Numbered from the stretch's first letter, positions 50,892 through 59,952 are shown. The stretch is DNA of 64,000 nt from Maricaulaceae bacterium (GCA_026126205.1 JAHCJP010000003.1:62001-126000), one strand, 5' to 3'. Notes: a model not told the origin generated them from the sequence alone. Made by a program: numbers and translations.

Positions 50892-51652
50892 GCGCCGGCG
50901 AGATTGCGGCGCACGGCCGCGATCTCGGCCTCCGTCAGGCCAAGCGCTTTCGCATAGGCTTCGGCGGAGCCGATCTCGTCGAACGCCGTGGCCAGATAGT
51001 CGGCGTCGACGCCGAGGAAAATGCGCATCTCGCGCGCCGGAACCTTGCGGCCGAAGGCGGCTTCCACTTGCGCGCGCACGTCCTCGACCACCGGGCCGAA
51101 ATCGACCGCAGTGTTGGTGAGCAGGTAATCCTCCATCACCGTCTCGCGCGGCGCGCCGGCGATCTCCAGCGCCAGGGCGCAGAAAATGCCCGTGCGGTCC
51201 TTGCCGGCGGCGCAATGCACGACGAAGCCCTCGCTCTCGTCATGTTCGGCGAGGCTGCGCAGCCCGGCGGCGAACACCGCCCGGTTGCCCGGATCGCGCG
51301 TCAGCCGCCGATAGGTGGAGAGCATGAAATTGCGGATGCCGGCCTCCGACAGGTCGCCCTCGCGCAGGAAGGCGATGTGCGGCGGCTCCTCCGCCCCTGC
51401 GAAGTCCGAAGCCAGCACTCTCGGCCGCTCCCCGTCCCAGGGCGAGGGTTCGCGCTCGCGTTCGCGCGGGCGGCGCAGGTCAGCCACCACGGCGAGGTTC
51501 AGCGCCTCGAGCGCCGCAAGATCGTCGCCGGTGGCGCGGGCGAAATGGCCGGAGCGGTAAAGCCCGCCGCGCACGCGCGCGCCATTCGCCGTCTCATAGC
51601 CGCCGAAGCTGCGGAAGTTCCGCACGCCCTGAAGGGGGATCACGCGTGACAT
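50888..51652 (-). CDS. Tyrosine-specific/atypical protein phosphatase family protein
   Basis: The 254-residue protein has the signature loop HCAAGKDRTG (nucleophile Cys147, Arg153) and an N-terminal VRNFRSFGGYETANGARVRG then GLYRSGHF, typical of the Y_phosphatase3/SIW14-like bacterial family. The CxxGKDR form is seen in lipid- or dual-specificity members, so the substrate may be phosphotyrosine or a phosphoinositide. It is translationally coupled to pabB (ATGA) with no evident functional link. Confidence 0.85.
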   Translation of the reverse strand: MSRVIPLQGVRNFRSFGGYETANGARVRGGLYRSGHFARATGDDLAALEALNLAVVADLRRPREREREPSPWDGERPRVLASDFAGAEEPPHIAFLREGDLSEAGIRNFMLSTYRRLTRDPGNRAVFAAGLRSLAEHDESEGFVVHCAAGKDRTGIFCALALEIAGAPRETVMEDYLLTNTAVDFGPVVEDVRAQVEAAFGRKVPAREMRIFLGVDADYLATAFDEIGSAEAYAKALGLTEAEIAAVRRNLAGA

Positions 51653-51693
51653 GCTTTCTGCCTAAGCCGGGCGCGGGCGGGGCGCAAGCGCCG

Positions 51694-53160
51694 TCACCTG
51701 AATGGCGGCTCGTCGAAACTGCGCAGCTTGCGCGAATGCAGGGCCGAGGCGTCGTCGCGTTTCAGCACCTCGATGGTCTCTATCCCCGCCTGCAGGTGTT
51801 CGGACACAGACTTCTGATAGAACAGGTTCGCCGCGCCGGGCAGTTTCAGTTCGCCGTGCAGGGGCTTGTCCGACACGCACAGCAAGGTGCCATAGGGCAC
51901 GCGCAGGCGGAAACCATTGGCGGCGATGGTCGCCGATTCCATGTCCACGGCGATGGCGCGCGACTGGTTGATGCGCCGCGCCTCGGCGGCGTAGCGCAGC
52001 TCCCAGTTCCGGTCGGCGTAGGTGGCCACGGTGCCGGTGCGCAGGCGGCGTTTCAGATCCTCGGAAGAATCGCCGGAAACGCGCTTCACCGCCTCGGCCA
52101 GCGCGATCTGGATTTCGGCGATCGGCGGCACCGGAATCTCCAGCGGCAGGTCGCGGTCCAGCACCCGGTCATACCGCAGATAGGCGTGGGCCAGCACGTA
52201 ATCGCCCAGCCGCTGCGAATGGCGCAGGCCGCCGCAATGGCCGATCATCAGCCAGCATTGCGGGCGCAGCACGGCCAGATGGTCGGTGATCGTCTTGGCG
52301 TTCGACGGGCCGACGCCGATATTGACCAGCGTGATGCCCCGCCCGCCCGGCGCGATCAGGTGATAGGCCGGCATCTGGAAGCGGCGCCAGGGCGCGCTCT
52401 CCACCGCCGCGCGGGCGTTCTTCGTGTTGGCGTCCACGCGCACGAAGCCCGCCGCCGACAGGGCCTCGTATTCATTGTCTTCCTTCAATTGCCGGATCGC
52501 CCAGGCGACGAAGGCGTCGACATAGCGGTGGTAGTTGGTGAACAGGATGAACTGCTGCACGTCCTCATAGGGCGCGCCGGTATAGTGCCGGATGCGCTGC
52601 AGCGAATAATCCACCCGCGGCGCGTCGAACAGGCCCAGCGGGCGCGGCTCTCCCGGCGCCGGCTGGCGCTCGCCATTGGGCAGCGCGTCATCGACCCGCG
52701 ACAGGTCGGCATAGGGGAAATGCCGCACCAGCTCGGCCGGGGCGGCGGCGTCCAGATCGAAATCATCGCCGCCGTCGAGAACGTAGGAGAAGGGAATCTC
52801 CTTGCTCGACAGGCCGGTCTCGATGGTCAGCGGATAGGCGCCGGCCAGCATGTCCAGCTGTTCTTCCAGATAAGGCCGGAACAGGCGCGGATGGGTGATG
52901 GCGTTGGTGTAGACCCCGGGGTCGGAGAACTTGCCGAAGGCGCGGCTGACCGGCGGCGGCGGCCCGTCGGGCTGATAGGTCAGGCGCAGCGCCGGATACG
53001 AAAAATCGCGGCGGGCGCGCGCGGCGGGGTCGGGCGGGACGCCCTTGTCGAGATAGGCTTTCAGGGCGTCGCGGAGGCGGCCGACCGAAAGGTCGTAGAG
53101 CGCCTCCAGCCGGTCCAGCGCCTCTGCGGGCGTGGCGGCGGTTTGAAATTCAGCGTCCAT
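51694..53160 (-). CDS. amn: AMP nucleosidase
   Basis: The 488-residue cytoplasmic enzyme splits AMP into adenine and ribose-5-phosphate. It has an N-terminal AMP-nucleosidase domain (FSYPALRLTYQPDGPPPP, AFGKFSDPGVYTNAITHP) and a C-terminal phosphorylase-like domain (ITLVNIGVGPSNAKTITDHL, AVLRPQCWLMIGHCGGLRHS, IAVDMESATIAANGFR, YGTLLCVSDKPLHGELKLPG). Length matches the E. coli enzyme. It is separated from the phosphatase by 41 bases. Confidence 0.95.
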   Translation of the reverse strand: MDAEFQTAATPAEALDRLEALYDLSVGRLRDALKAYLDKGVPPDPAARARRDFSYPALRLTYQPDGPPPPVSRAFGKFSDPGVYTNAITHPRLFRPYLEEQLDMLAGAYPLTIETGLSSKEIPFSYVLDGGDDFDLDAAAPAELVRHFPYADLSRVDDALPNGERQPAPGEPRPLGLFDAPRVDYSLQRIRHYTGAPYEDVQQFILFTNYHRYVDAFVAWAIRQLKEDNEYEALSAAGFVRVDANTKNARAAVESAPWRRFQMPAYHLIAPGGRGITLVNIGVGPSNAKTITDHLAVLRPQCWLMIGHCGGLRHSQRLGDYVLAHAYLRYDRVLDRDLPLEIPVPPIAEIQIALAEAVKRVSGDSSEDLKRRLRTGTVATYADRNWELRYAAEARRINQSRAIAVDMESATIAANGFRLRVPYGTLLCVSDKPLHGELKLPGAANLFYQKSVSEHLQAGIETIEVLKRDDASALHSRKLRSFDEPPFR

Positions 53161-53263
53161 GGCGACCTATTGCATGAAAACCCCGCGCGCGTAAACGCCC
53201 CGCCCTTGGCGCGCGAGCGGGCTTGCTTTATGCGTCCGGCCCACAATCGAACAGGTTTCGGCC

Positions 53264-55840
53264 ATGACCCGCTGGGCGGTGTTGAAATTCGGCGGCGCCA
53301 GCGTCGCAGCGCCTGAAAACTGGCGCACCATCGCGCGGCTGATCGCCGAACGGCGGGCGGACGGCCTTGCGCCCTTCGTGGTGCATTCGGCGCTGGCCGG
53401 GGTCTCGGACCTGCTTGAGGCGCTGCCGGACGCCGCCCTGAAAGGCGAACACGAACCGGTTGTGGACAGGCTCCGCCAGCGGCACGCGGATTTCAGCGCC
53501 GCCGCCGGGCTGGACGCCCCCGCCCTGCTGGCCGCGCATTTCGAGCGCATTGAACGCGTGGCGGCCGGCATCGCGCTGACCGGCGAGGCCAGCCCGCGCC
53601 TGCGCGCCGCCCTGCTGGCCGAGGGCGAGCTGATGGCCAATGCGCTGGGCGCGGCGAAGCTGGCGGCGCTGGGCGTTACGGCCGAGGCCTTCGATTCGCG
53701 TGAGGCGCTGCGCGCCCTGCCCGGCGCGGCTGGCGAGACCGAGTATCTGTCTGCAGCCTGCGACGAGGGCGCGAATGCGGCGCTGCAGGCGGCGCTGACC
53801 GCGAAACTGGACGCCGGGGCCGGGGCCATTCTCGCCCCCGGCTTCATCGCCCACGCCACCAATGGCGACACCGTGCTGCTGGGCCGGGGCGGGTCCGACA
53901 CCTCGGCGGCGTATTTCGCGGCGATTCTTCAGGCTGAAGTGCTGGAGATCTGGACCGACGTGCCGGGCATGTTCAGCGCCGATCCGCGCCTGACGCCCGC
54001 CGCGCGGCTGCTGAAACGCCTCAGCTATGACGAGGCGCGCGAGATCGCCACCATGGGCGCCAAGGTGCTGCATCCGCGCTGCATCGGCCCGGCCCAGCGC
54101 GCCGGCGTGCCGGTCATGGTCCGCGACACCTTCCGGCCGGAGCTGGAAGGCACGCGCATCGAGGCCCGCCCCGGCGACGATGCGCCGCGCGTCAAGGCGG
54201 TGTCGCTGAAAACCGGGGTGCGGCTGGTGTCGCTGGAGACCGCCGGCATGTGGCGGCAGGTGGGCTTTCTGGCCGACGCCTTCGCCGCCTTCAAACGCAA
54301 TGGCGTGTCCATCGACCTTGTCTCCACCTCGGAAACCAATGTCACCGTGTCGCTGGACCCCGACCCGTCGCTGGACGCGGCGCGGCTGGACCGGCTGCAG
54401 GCCGACCTGTCGAAAATCGCGCAGGTGACGCTGGTGGAGAACGCGGCGGCGGTCAGCCTGGTCGGTTATGGCGTGCGGCGCATACTGCACGAGCTGGCCC
54501 CGGCCTTCGAGGCGTTTCAGGACCGCCCGGTGCTGCTGGTCAGCCAGGCGGCGAACGATCTGAACTTCACGGTGGTGGTCGGGGCCGAGGACGGCCGCAC
54601 GCTGGCCGCGCGCCTGCACGAACGCATGATCCGCCCGGTTCCGGACGATCCGGTGTTCGGCCCGGCATGGGGCGACATCGCCAGCCCCGCGGCGGACAGG
54701 CCCGCGCCCGCGCCCTGGTGGCGCGAAAAGCGCGAGGCGCTGCTGAAACTGGCCCCGCAGGATGCGCCGCTTTACGTCTATGACCTCGCCACCGTGCGCG
54801 CGCGGGCGAACGCGCTGGCGGCGCTGAAGGCCCCGGCGCGGCGCTGGTACGCGATGAAGGCCAACAGCCACCCGGACGTGCTGCGCGCCATTCATGCGCA
54901 GGGTTTCGGCGTCGAGTGCGTGTCGCCGGGCGAGATCGAACACGCCATGCGGTCGATTCCCGGCCTGACGCCGGACGAGATTCTGTTCACGCCCAATTTC
55001 GCGCCGCGCGGCGAATACGAAGCCGCCTTCGGTACCGGCGTTCACGTCACCGTCGACGGGCTGCACCCGCTGGCCGAATGGCCGGAGGTGTTCAAGGGCC
55101 GCGACATCATCCTGCGCCTGAACCCCGACCGCCCGCGCGGCCACCACGCCCATGTGCGCACCGCCGGGCCGAAGGCCAAGTTCGGCATTCCGCTGGACCA
55201 GGCGGGCGAGGCGGCGCGGCTGGCGCAGGCGGCGGGCGCGCGCGTCACCGGCCTGCACGCCCATGCCGGCTCAGGCGTGATGGAGGCCGGCCACTGGCAG
55301 GCGGTGGGCGAGATTCTGGCGCAGGCCGCCAAGGCGCATTTTCCGCAGGCGCGGATTCTCAATCCCGGCGGCGGGCTTGGCGCGCCGGACGGCCCCGACG
55401 CCCCGGCGCTGGACCTGGCGGCGGTGGACGCCGGCCTGATGGCGCTGAAGGCCGCGCATCCGGGGTTCGAGTTGTGGCTGGAGCCGGGCCGGTATCTTGT
55501 CGCCGAGGCCGGGGTGCTGCTGGCCCGCGTCACGCAGATCAAGACCACCGGCGGGGCGCGCTTCATCGGCGTCACCGCCGGCATGAACAGCCTGATCCGC
55601 CCCGCCCTTTACGGCGCGCGGCACGAGATGGTGAACCTGACCCGGCTTGGCGAACCGGCCACCGGCCTGTTCAGCATTGTCGGCCCGGTCTGCGAAAGCG
55701 CCGACCTGCTGGGCGCCGGGCGCCTGATGCCGGAGCCGGCGCAGGGCGACGTCATCGCCATCCTGAACGCCGGCGCCTATGGCGCGGTGATGGCCAGCCG
55801 CTACAATTTGCGCGAACCGGCGGGCGAGGCGGCGATCTGA
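53264..55840 (+). CDS. Bifunctional aspartate kinase / diaminopimelate decarboxylase
   Basis: The 858-residue fusion has an aspartokinase part (about 1-460) with VLKFGGASVAAPENWRTIA, VLLGRGGSDTSAAYFAAIL, EIWTDVPGMFSADPRL, LSYDEAREIATMGAKVLHPR and ACT-type regulatory repeats (VSIDLVSTSETNVTVSLD). A fold-III PLP decarboxylase part (about 485-858) has PLYVYDLATVRARA, the PLP lysine in YAMKANSHPDVL (about Lys532), GLHAHAGSGV, ILNPGGGLG and GPVCESADLLG. The first and last enzymes of lysine synthesis are thus on one chain, as in Xanthomonas. It is transcribed divergently from amn across about 100 bases and convergently with yceI. Confidence 0.94.
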   Translation: MTRWAVLKFGGASVAAPENWRTIARLIAERRADGLAPFVVHSALAGVSDLLEALPDAALKGEHEPVVDRLRQRHADFSAAAGLDAPALLAAHFERIERVAAGIALTGEASPRLRAALLAEGELMANALGAAKLAALGVTAEAFDSREALRALPGAAGETEYLSAACDEGANAALQAALTAKLDAGAGAILAPGFIAHATNGDTVLLGRGGSDTSAAYFAAILQAEVLEIWTDVPGMFSADPRLTPAARLLKRLSYDEAREIATMGAKVLHPRCIGPAQRAGVPVMVRDTFRPELEGTRIEARPGDDAPRVKAVSLKTGVRLVSLETAGMWRQVGFLADAFAAFKRNGVSIDLVSTSETNVTVSLDPDPSLDAARLDRLQADLSKIAQVTLVENAAAVSLVGYGVRRILHELAPAFEAFQDRPVLLVSQAANDLNFTVVVGAEDGRTLAARLHERMIRPVPDDPVFGPAWGDIASPAADRPAPAPWWREKREALLKLAPQDAPLYVYDLATVRARANALAALKAPARRWYAMKANSHPDVLRAIHAQGFGVECVSPGEIEHAMRSIPGLTPDEILFTPNFAPRGEYEAAFGTGVHVTVDGLHPLAEWPEVFKGRDIILRLNPDRPRGHHAHVRTAGPKAKFGIPLDQAGEAARLAQAAGARVTGLHAHAGSGVMEAGHWQAVGEILAQAAKAHFPQARILNPGGGLGAPDGPDAPALDLAAVDAGLMALKAAHPGFELWLEPGRYLVAEAGVLLARVTQIKTTGGARFIGVTAGMNSLIRPALYGARHEMVNLTRLGEPATGLFSIVGPVCESADLLGAGRLMPEPAQGDVIAILNAGAYGAVMASRYNLREPAGEAAI

Positions 55841-55843
55841 CGC

Positions 55844-56437
55844 CTATTCCGCCGCGCGCAGTTCGGTCTCGATACTGATCGTCACTTCGTCGGAGACCAG
55901 CGGCGCGGCGTAATCGACCCCGAAATCAGACCGCAGGATGGTTCCCGTGGCCGAGAAGCCGGCGACGATATTATCGCGGTTCGGCAGCGGGTGCGGACCG
56001 TGATAGTTCAGCGTCACGTCCAGGCTGACCGGATGCGTGTTGTCGCGGATGGTCAGGTCGCCGCTCATCACGCCGGTGTTGTCGCCGGTGCGCTCGTAGG
56101 AGGTTCCGACGAAGCGGGCGGTTGGCCAGGTTTCGATCTCGAACATGTCGGCGGATTTCATGTGCGCCTCGAAGCGCGGCACGCCCGCCCACATCCCGTC
56201 GAGATTGAAGGTGATGTCGACGGTGCTGTTTTCCGGATTGTCGAAATCGAGGATCAGGGTTCCCTCATAGTCGGTGAACTGCACCGACTGGTTCGACAGC
56301 CCGAAATGGTTCCAGGTGGCGCGGATGGCGGTGTGGTTGCGGTCGAATTCGAAAGCCTGCGGCTCGGCGAAAGCGGCCGGCGCGGCGGAGATGCCTGCGG
56401 CCAGCAGTGCGGCGGCGGCGAGCGTGCGGATCGTCAT
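55844..56437 (-). CDS. YceI-family periplasmic lipid-binding protein
   Basis: The 197-residue protein has a signal peptide (LAAAALLAAGISAAPAAFA) and the YceI lipocalin-like barrel: FEFDRNHTAIRATWNHFGLS, YEGTLILDFDNPENSTVDIT, FNLDGMWAGVPRFEAHMKSA, DMFEIETWPTARFVGTSYER and the FGVDYAAPLVSDEVTISIET end. YceI proteins bind isoprenoid-type lipids in the periplasm; the ligand here is unknown. The ATG at 56437 has a GGGAGGA ribosome site. The stop lies three bases from the lysC-lysA stop. Confidence 0.93.
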   Translation of the reverse strand: MTIRTLAAAALLAAGISAAPAAFAEPQAFEFDRNHTAIRATWNHFGLSNQSVQFTDYEGTLILDFDNPENSTVDITFNLDGMWAGVPRFEAHMKSADMFEIETWPTARFVGTSYERTGDNTGVMSGDLTIRDNTHPVSLDVTLNYHGPHPLPNRDNIVAGFSATGTILRSDFGVDYAAPLVSDEVTISIETELRAAE

Positions 56438-56575
56438 GGCGGTCCTCCCTTTGCGGTCATGCGTCGCGGCGCGACGGTAGCACGGGGGAGAAGATAGATA
56501 CGGGCGAACACCGCTCAAGCCGCGAAACATCAAGTTTCCGTGCGGGAAACGGCGGCTTCTGAACCCTTGCCTTCC

Positions 56576-56691
56576 CCTCGTCCTTCGTGGCTCGCCGCCG
56601 CTGGCGGCTCACGCCTCAGGATGAGGGGAAAGGTATATACACCCTCACCCTGAGGAGTCCCGGCCGTCAGGCCGGGCCACGAAGGGCGAGG
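56576..56691. repeat. Intergenic palindromic repeat element
   Basis: Outer arms CCTCGTCCTTCGTGGC (56576-56591) and GCCACGAAGGGCGAGG (56676-56691) pair with one mismatch. Inner arms CCTCAGGATGAGGG and CCCTCACCCTGAGG also pair with one mismatch. A third small hairpin (CCCGGCC GTCA GGCCGGG) lies between. The text resembles the dispersed CCTTCGTGGCCCGGCCTGAC-type repeats I associate with alphaproteobacterial intergenic regions. It fills most of the yceI-ybaB gap (56438-56704). Confidence 0.75.
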
Positions 56692-56704
56692 AACAAGTGA
56701 TCGC

Positions 56705-57028
56705 TCACATCCCCGGTATCAGGCCAGGGGGAAGCTGCAGGCCGCCGGCGGCCTCGGCCATGATCTTCCGCGCCGCCTCCTCGGCCTTGCGGCGCGCGTC
56801 GGCGTGAGCAGCGAGGATCAGGTCCTCCAGCATTTCCGGCGCCTCCTTGTCGAACAATGACGGGTCGATCTTCACCGCCCGCGCCTCGCCCTTGGCAGTC
56901 AGTGTCACGCGCACCATGCCGGCGCCGGACTCGCCGGTGACCTCATGGCTGTCCAGTTTCGCCTGCGCCTCGGCCATTTTCTGCTGCAGGTCGCGCGCCT
57001 GCTTCATCAATCCCATCAGGTCGGTCAC
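56705..57028 (-). CDS. YbaB/EbfC-family nucleoid-associated protein
   Basis: The 107-residue protein has MTDLMGLMKQARDLQQKMAE, AQAKLDSHEVTGESGAGMVR and VTLTAKGEARAVKIDPSLF, with a Gly/Pro-rich end (LQLPPGLIPGM), the standard YbaB pattern. YbaB binds DNA as a dimer. The gene conventionally follows dnaX, and here its start overlaps the dnaX stop (ATGA). Confidence 0.95.
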   Translation of the reverse strand: MTDLMGLMKQARDLQQKMAEAQAKLDSHEVTGESGAGMVRVTLTAKGEARAVKIDPSLFDKEAPEMLEDLILAAHADARRKAEEAARKIMAEAAGGLQLPPGLIPGM

Positions 57029-58809
57029 CGGCGTGTCTCCGCAGACTTGTCCGTTTTTGCGTCCTGTGCAGGCGCGCCGGTTTCATGCACGGCGATCACC
57101 TCCGCCCCCGGAAACAGTTTCAGCGCCTCGGCCACGGCCGGGGCCATGGCCGCCGCCTCCAGCGTCTCGCGCGCCTCGCGCCGGCGGCGCTCGCCCAGGG
57201 TCTCGGCGCCGCGAGCATTGGCGTCGGCCAGCGCCATCCACGGCGCGCCGGTCCATTCCAGCAGCCGTTTCGACAGCCGCTGGGCGAGATCCGGCGGCGC
57301 GCCATCGCCGGGTTCGAACACGATCCGCCCCGGCTTGAAGCTGACCAGGCGCACATAGCGCTCGACCTCGAACAGCAGCTTGACGTCCTTCTTCGCCGCG
57401 ATCAGCGCCGCCGTCTCCTCCAGGCTTTGCGGCGCGTCGGCGCGGTCCCCGGCGGGCGGCGGTGTCTCTTCGTCATCATGAGCCGGATCTTCCGGCGGCG
57501 CGGCGAAGGCCGCTGGCTCCGGCTCGGGGTCTGCCTGCGGCGCTGGTGCTGGCTCTTTCACCGGTGCGTCGCCGGCCGGCGCCCGTCCGGCCAGCAGGCG
57601 CGCCGCATCCTCGGGCGGCGGCAGCGCGGCGGCCGAGATCAGGCGCAGCAGCGTCATCTCCGCCGCGGCCAGCGGGTCCGGCGCCTGGCGCACGTCGTCC
57701 AGTCCGGTCAGCAGCAGTTTCCACAACCGCCCGGTCTGGGCCGGCGACAGGCGGCCGGCGATCTCCGCGATGCGTTGCGCGGTCTCCTTCGCCTCGCCGA
57801 GATCGGCTTCCGCCCCCGCCGCCTGCACCCGGGCGCAGGCATGGGTGTAATCCAGCAGGTCGCGGACGATCACCGCCGGATCGGCGCCGGATTCGTAGAG
57901 CGACGCCATCTCGGCCAGCGCCGGGCCGGCCTCGCCCTTCAGCGCCATGTCCAGCAGGTCCAGAACCCGCGCCCGGTCGGCCAGGCCCAGCATGTCGCGC
58001 ACCTGCGCGGCGCTGACCGGCGCGTCGGCGCCGCCGCCCTGGACGATCGCCTGGTCAAGCAGCGACAGCGCGTCACGGACAGAGCCCTCGGCGGCGCGGG
58101 CGATCAGGGTCAGGCCCTCGGCCTCCACCTTCACGCCCTCGGCCTCGCAGATTTTCGCCAGGTGCGCGGTCAGAACAGTGCGTTCCACCCGTTTCAGGTC
58201 GAAGCGCTGACAGCGCGACAGCACCGTCACCGGCACTTTCCTGATCTCGGTGGTGGCGAAGATGAACTTCACATGCGGCGGCGGCTCTTCCAGCGTTTTC
58301 AGCAGCGCGTTGAAGGCCGAGGCCGACAGCATGTGCACTTCGTCGATGATATAGACCTTGTAGCGCGCCGAGACCGGGGCGTAGCGCACGCCCTCCAGGA
58401 TCTCGCGGATGTCGCCCACCCCGGTGCGCGAGGCGGCGTCCATCTCCATCACGTCGACATGCGAAGATTTCTGGATCGCCTCGCAATGCACGCCCGGAGG
58501 ATCGAGCGTAATCGAGGGCGCATCGGCCGCGTCGGTCTTGTAGTTCAGCGCCCGCGCGATCAGCCGCGCCGTGGTGGTCTTGCCCACGCCGCGCACGCCG
58601 GTGAGCATGTAGGCATGGGCGATGCGGCCCGCCGCGAAGGCGTTGGTCAGCGTGCGCACCATCGCCTCCTGCCCGATCAGGTCGGAAAAACGGGCGGGTC
58701 GGTATTTGCGCGCCAGAACCTGATAGCCGCCGGAAGCCGCCAGGCTTTCCGGCAGGTCGAGGCCCAGCGACGGCCCGGCGTCTTCGATGTCGGGCGGGCT
58801 TTCGTCCAT
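57025..58809 (-). CDS. dnaX: DNA polymerase III subunit gamma/tau
   Basis: The 594-residue clamp-loader subunit has KYRPARFSDLIGQE, Walker A GVRGVGKTTT (residues 71-80), MEMDAASRTGVGDIREILEG, Walker B YIIDEVHMLS, LLKTLEEPPPHVKFIFATTE and sensor region LSRCQRFDLKRV. Domain III follows, then an Ala/Pro/Glu-rich linker (about 410-475) and a tau C-terminal domain. The zinc module between Walker A and the MDAAS block has only one Cys (GVHCEAIQ) instead of four. No clear A-rich frameshift site was seen. It lies downstream of the SRP RNA gene, as is common in alphaproteobacteria, and is coupled to ybaB. Confidence 0.96.
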   Translation of the reverse strand: MDESPPDIEDAGPSLGLDLPESLAASGGYQVLARKYRPARFSDLIGQEAMVRTLTNAFAAGRIAHAYMLTGVRGVGKTTTARLIARALNYKTDAADAPSITLDPPGVHCEAIQKSSHVDVMEMDAASRTGVGDIREILEGVRYAPVSARYKVYIIDEVHMLSASAFNALLKTLEEPPPHVKFIFATTEIRKVPVTVLSRCQRFDLKRVERTVLTAHLAKICEAEGVKVEAEGLTLIARAAEGSVRDALSLLDQAIVQGGGADAPVSAAQVRDMLGLADRARVLDLLDMALKGEAGPALAEMASLYESGADPAVIVRDLLDYTHACARVQAAGAEADLGEAKETAQRIAEIAGRLSPAQTGRLWKLLLTGLDDVRQAPDPLAAAEMTLLRLISAAALPPPEDAARLLAGRAPAGDAPVKEPAPAPQADPEPEPAAFAAPPEDPAHDDEETPPPAGDRADAPQSLEETAALIAAKKDVKLLFEVERYVRLVSFKPGRIVFEPGDGAPPDLAQRLSKRLLEWTGAPWMALADANARGAETLGERRRREARETLEAAAMAPAVAEALKLFPGAEVIAVHETGAPAQDAKTDKSAETRR

Positions 58810-58857
58810 CGCGGGTCTTCGGGGCTGGGCGCGCGCGGCGCGCGGGCGGCGAGTGGA

Positions 58858-58950
58858 AGACCGGACAGCGACCCGGACCGGAGCTCGTTACGGCTGCTTC
58901 CTTCCGGACCTGACCGGGTTGGCGAGGGGTCCGTCCGCCGCCGGCCTTCC
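58858..58950 (-). ncRNA. ffs: Small (4.5S-type) signal recognition particle RNA
   Basis: The minus strand contains the universally conserved domain IV sequence GGTCCGGAAGGAAGCAGCC (58892-58910), which binds Ffh. Flanking arms GGACGGACCCC and GGGTCGCTGTCC can pair to form the long helix. Position just upstream of dnaX is typical. The ends are estimated from the pairing, give or take 10 bases. The rest of the dnaX-nudC gap (58810-59084) shows nothing else. Confidence 0.92.
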
Positions 58951-59084
58951 GGGGTCGAATATCGCGGCTCGCGCCCGCCGGCGCAAGGCGCGGGAGTCAG
59001 CGCCCGGCCGGGCTGGCGGATGAATCATGGCGCAAAGCCCTCTGCGCGCTGGCCATGCGCCGGTTTCCGGTCTAGCGATGGCGG

Positions 59085-59945
59085 ATGCGCCTGACCTTCA
59101 CCCATTCCCCGCTTGACCATAGCGGTCTCGACCGCGCCCGGCCGGACTGGATCGCCGCGCGGCTGGCCGACCCCGCCGCGCGCTGCGTGATCCTGAACAA
59201 TGGCGACCCTGTCGCCGGCGCGGATGGCGGCCCGCTAATCCTGCACCCGGCGGAGACGGACGGGCTGGGCCTCGCCTGGCCGGGGCCGGTGTTTCTGGGC
59301 GTGGCGGACGGCGTTCCCTGGTTCGCCGCCGCGCCGCAGGATGGCCAGAAGGGGGTGGATTTCCGCCGCGTCACCATGGCCTGCGAACCGGCGCTGGCCG
59401 CAATTCTGGGCCGGGCGCGGGCGGTGCTGATGTGGCTGGGGCGGCGGCGGTTCTGTTCGAACTGCGGCGCCAGGAACGAGCCGCGCGACGGCGGCCTGCG
59501 CCTGCAATGCCCGTCCTGCGGCATGGAGCATTATCCGCGCACCGACGCCTCGGTGATCATGCTGCCGGTGTGCGGCGAGCGCGCCGTTCTGGGCCGGCAG
59601 GCGGCGTGGCCGCCGGGCATGTACGCCACCCTGGCCGGGTTCATGGAGCCGGGCGAGACCATCGAGGAGGCCTGCGCCCGCGAAGTGCGGGAGGAAACGG
59701 GGCTTGATGTGCTTTCCGCCCGCTATATCGCCAGCCAGCCCTGGCCGTTTCCGTCCTCGCTGATGATCGGACTGATCGCCGAAGTGGCGCCGGGCGAACC
59801 GCTGGCCCGCGACGACCTCGAGGACGCGCGCTGGTTCACCCGCGACGCGGCGCAGGCGCTTTATGAAACCATGGCCCGCTGGGCGCCGCCGCATTACTCG
59901 GTGTCGCGGCTTCTGTTGCAGGCCTGGCTGGACGGCGCGCCCTGA
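59085..59945 (+). CDS. nudC: NAD(+)/NADH pyrophosphatase (Nudix)
   Basis: The 286-residue enzyme has a zinc ribbon (Cys124-x2-Cys127, Cys142-x2-Cys145: FCSNCGAR, CPSCGMEHYPRTDASVI), a Nudix box GFMEPGETIEEACAREVREE (185-204, continuing TG) and the NADH-specific motif SQPWPFPSS (217-225). It cleaves NADH to NMNH and AMP; E. coli NudC also removes NAD caps from RNA. All catalytic Glu are present. The gene is monocistronic, facing away from the SRP RNA. Confidence 0.96.
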   Translation: MRLTFTHSPLDHSGLDRARPDWIAARLADPAARCVILNNGDPVAGADGGPLILHPAETDGLGLAWPGPVFLGVADGVPWFAAAPQDGQKGVDFRRVTMACEPALAAILGRARAVLMWLGRRRFCSNCGARNEPRDGGLRLQCPSCGMEHYPRTDASVIMLPVCGERAVLGRQAAWPPGMYATLAGFMEPGETIEEACAREVREETGLDVLSARYIASQPWPFPSSLMIGLIAEVAPGEPLARDDLEDARWFTRDAAQALYETMARWAPPHYSVSRLLLQAWLDGAP

Positions 59946-59952
59946 AACGCAA

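Noticed and set aside
53228..55264. Minus-strand open frame of 678 codons opposite lysC-lysA
   Set aside because: Shadow of a strongly conserved bifunctional enzyme.
57085..59094. Plus-strand open frame of 669 codons opposite dnaX and the SRP RNA
   Set aside because: It runs through a structural RNA and dnaX antisense; no domain.
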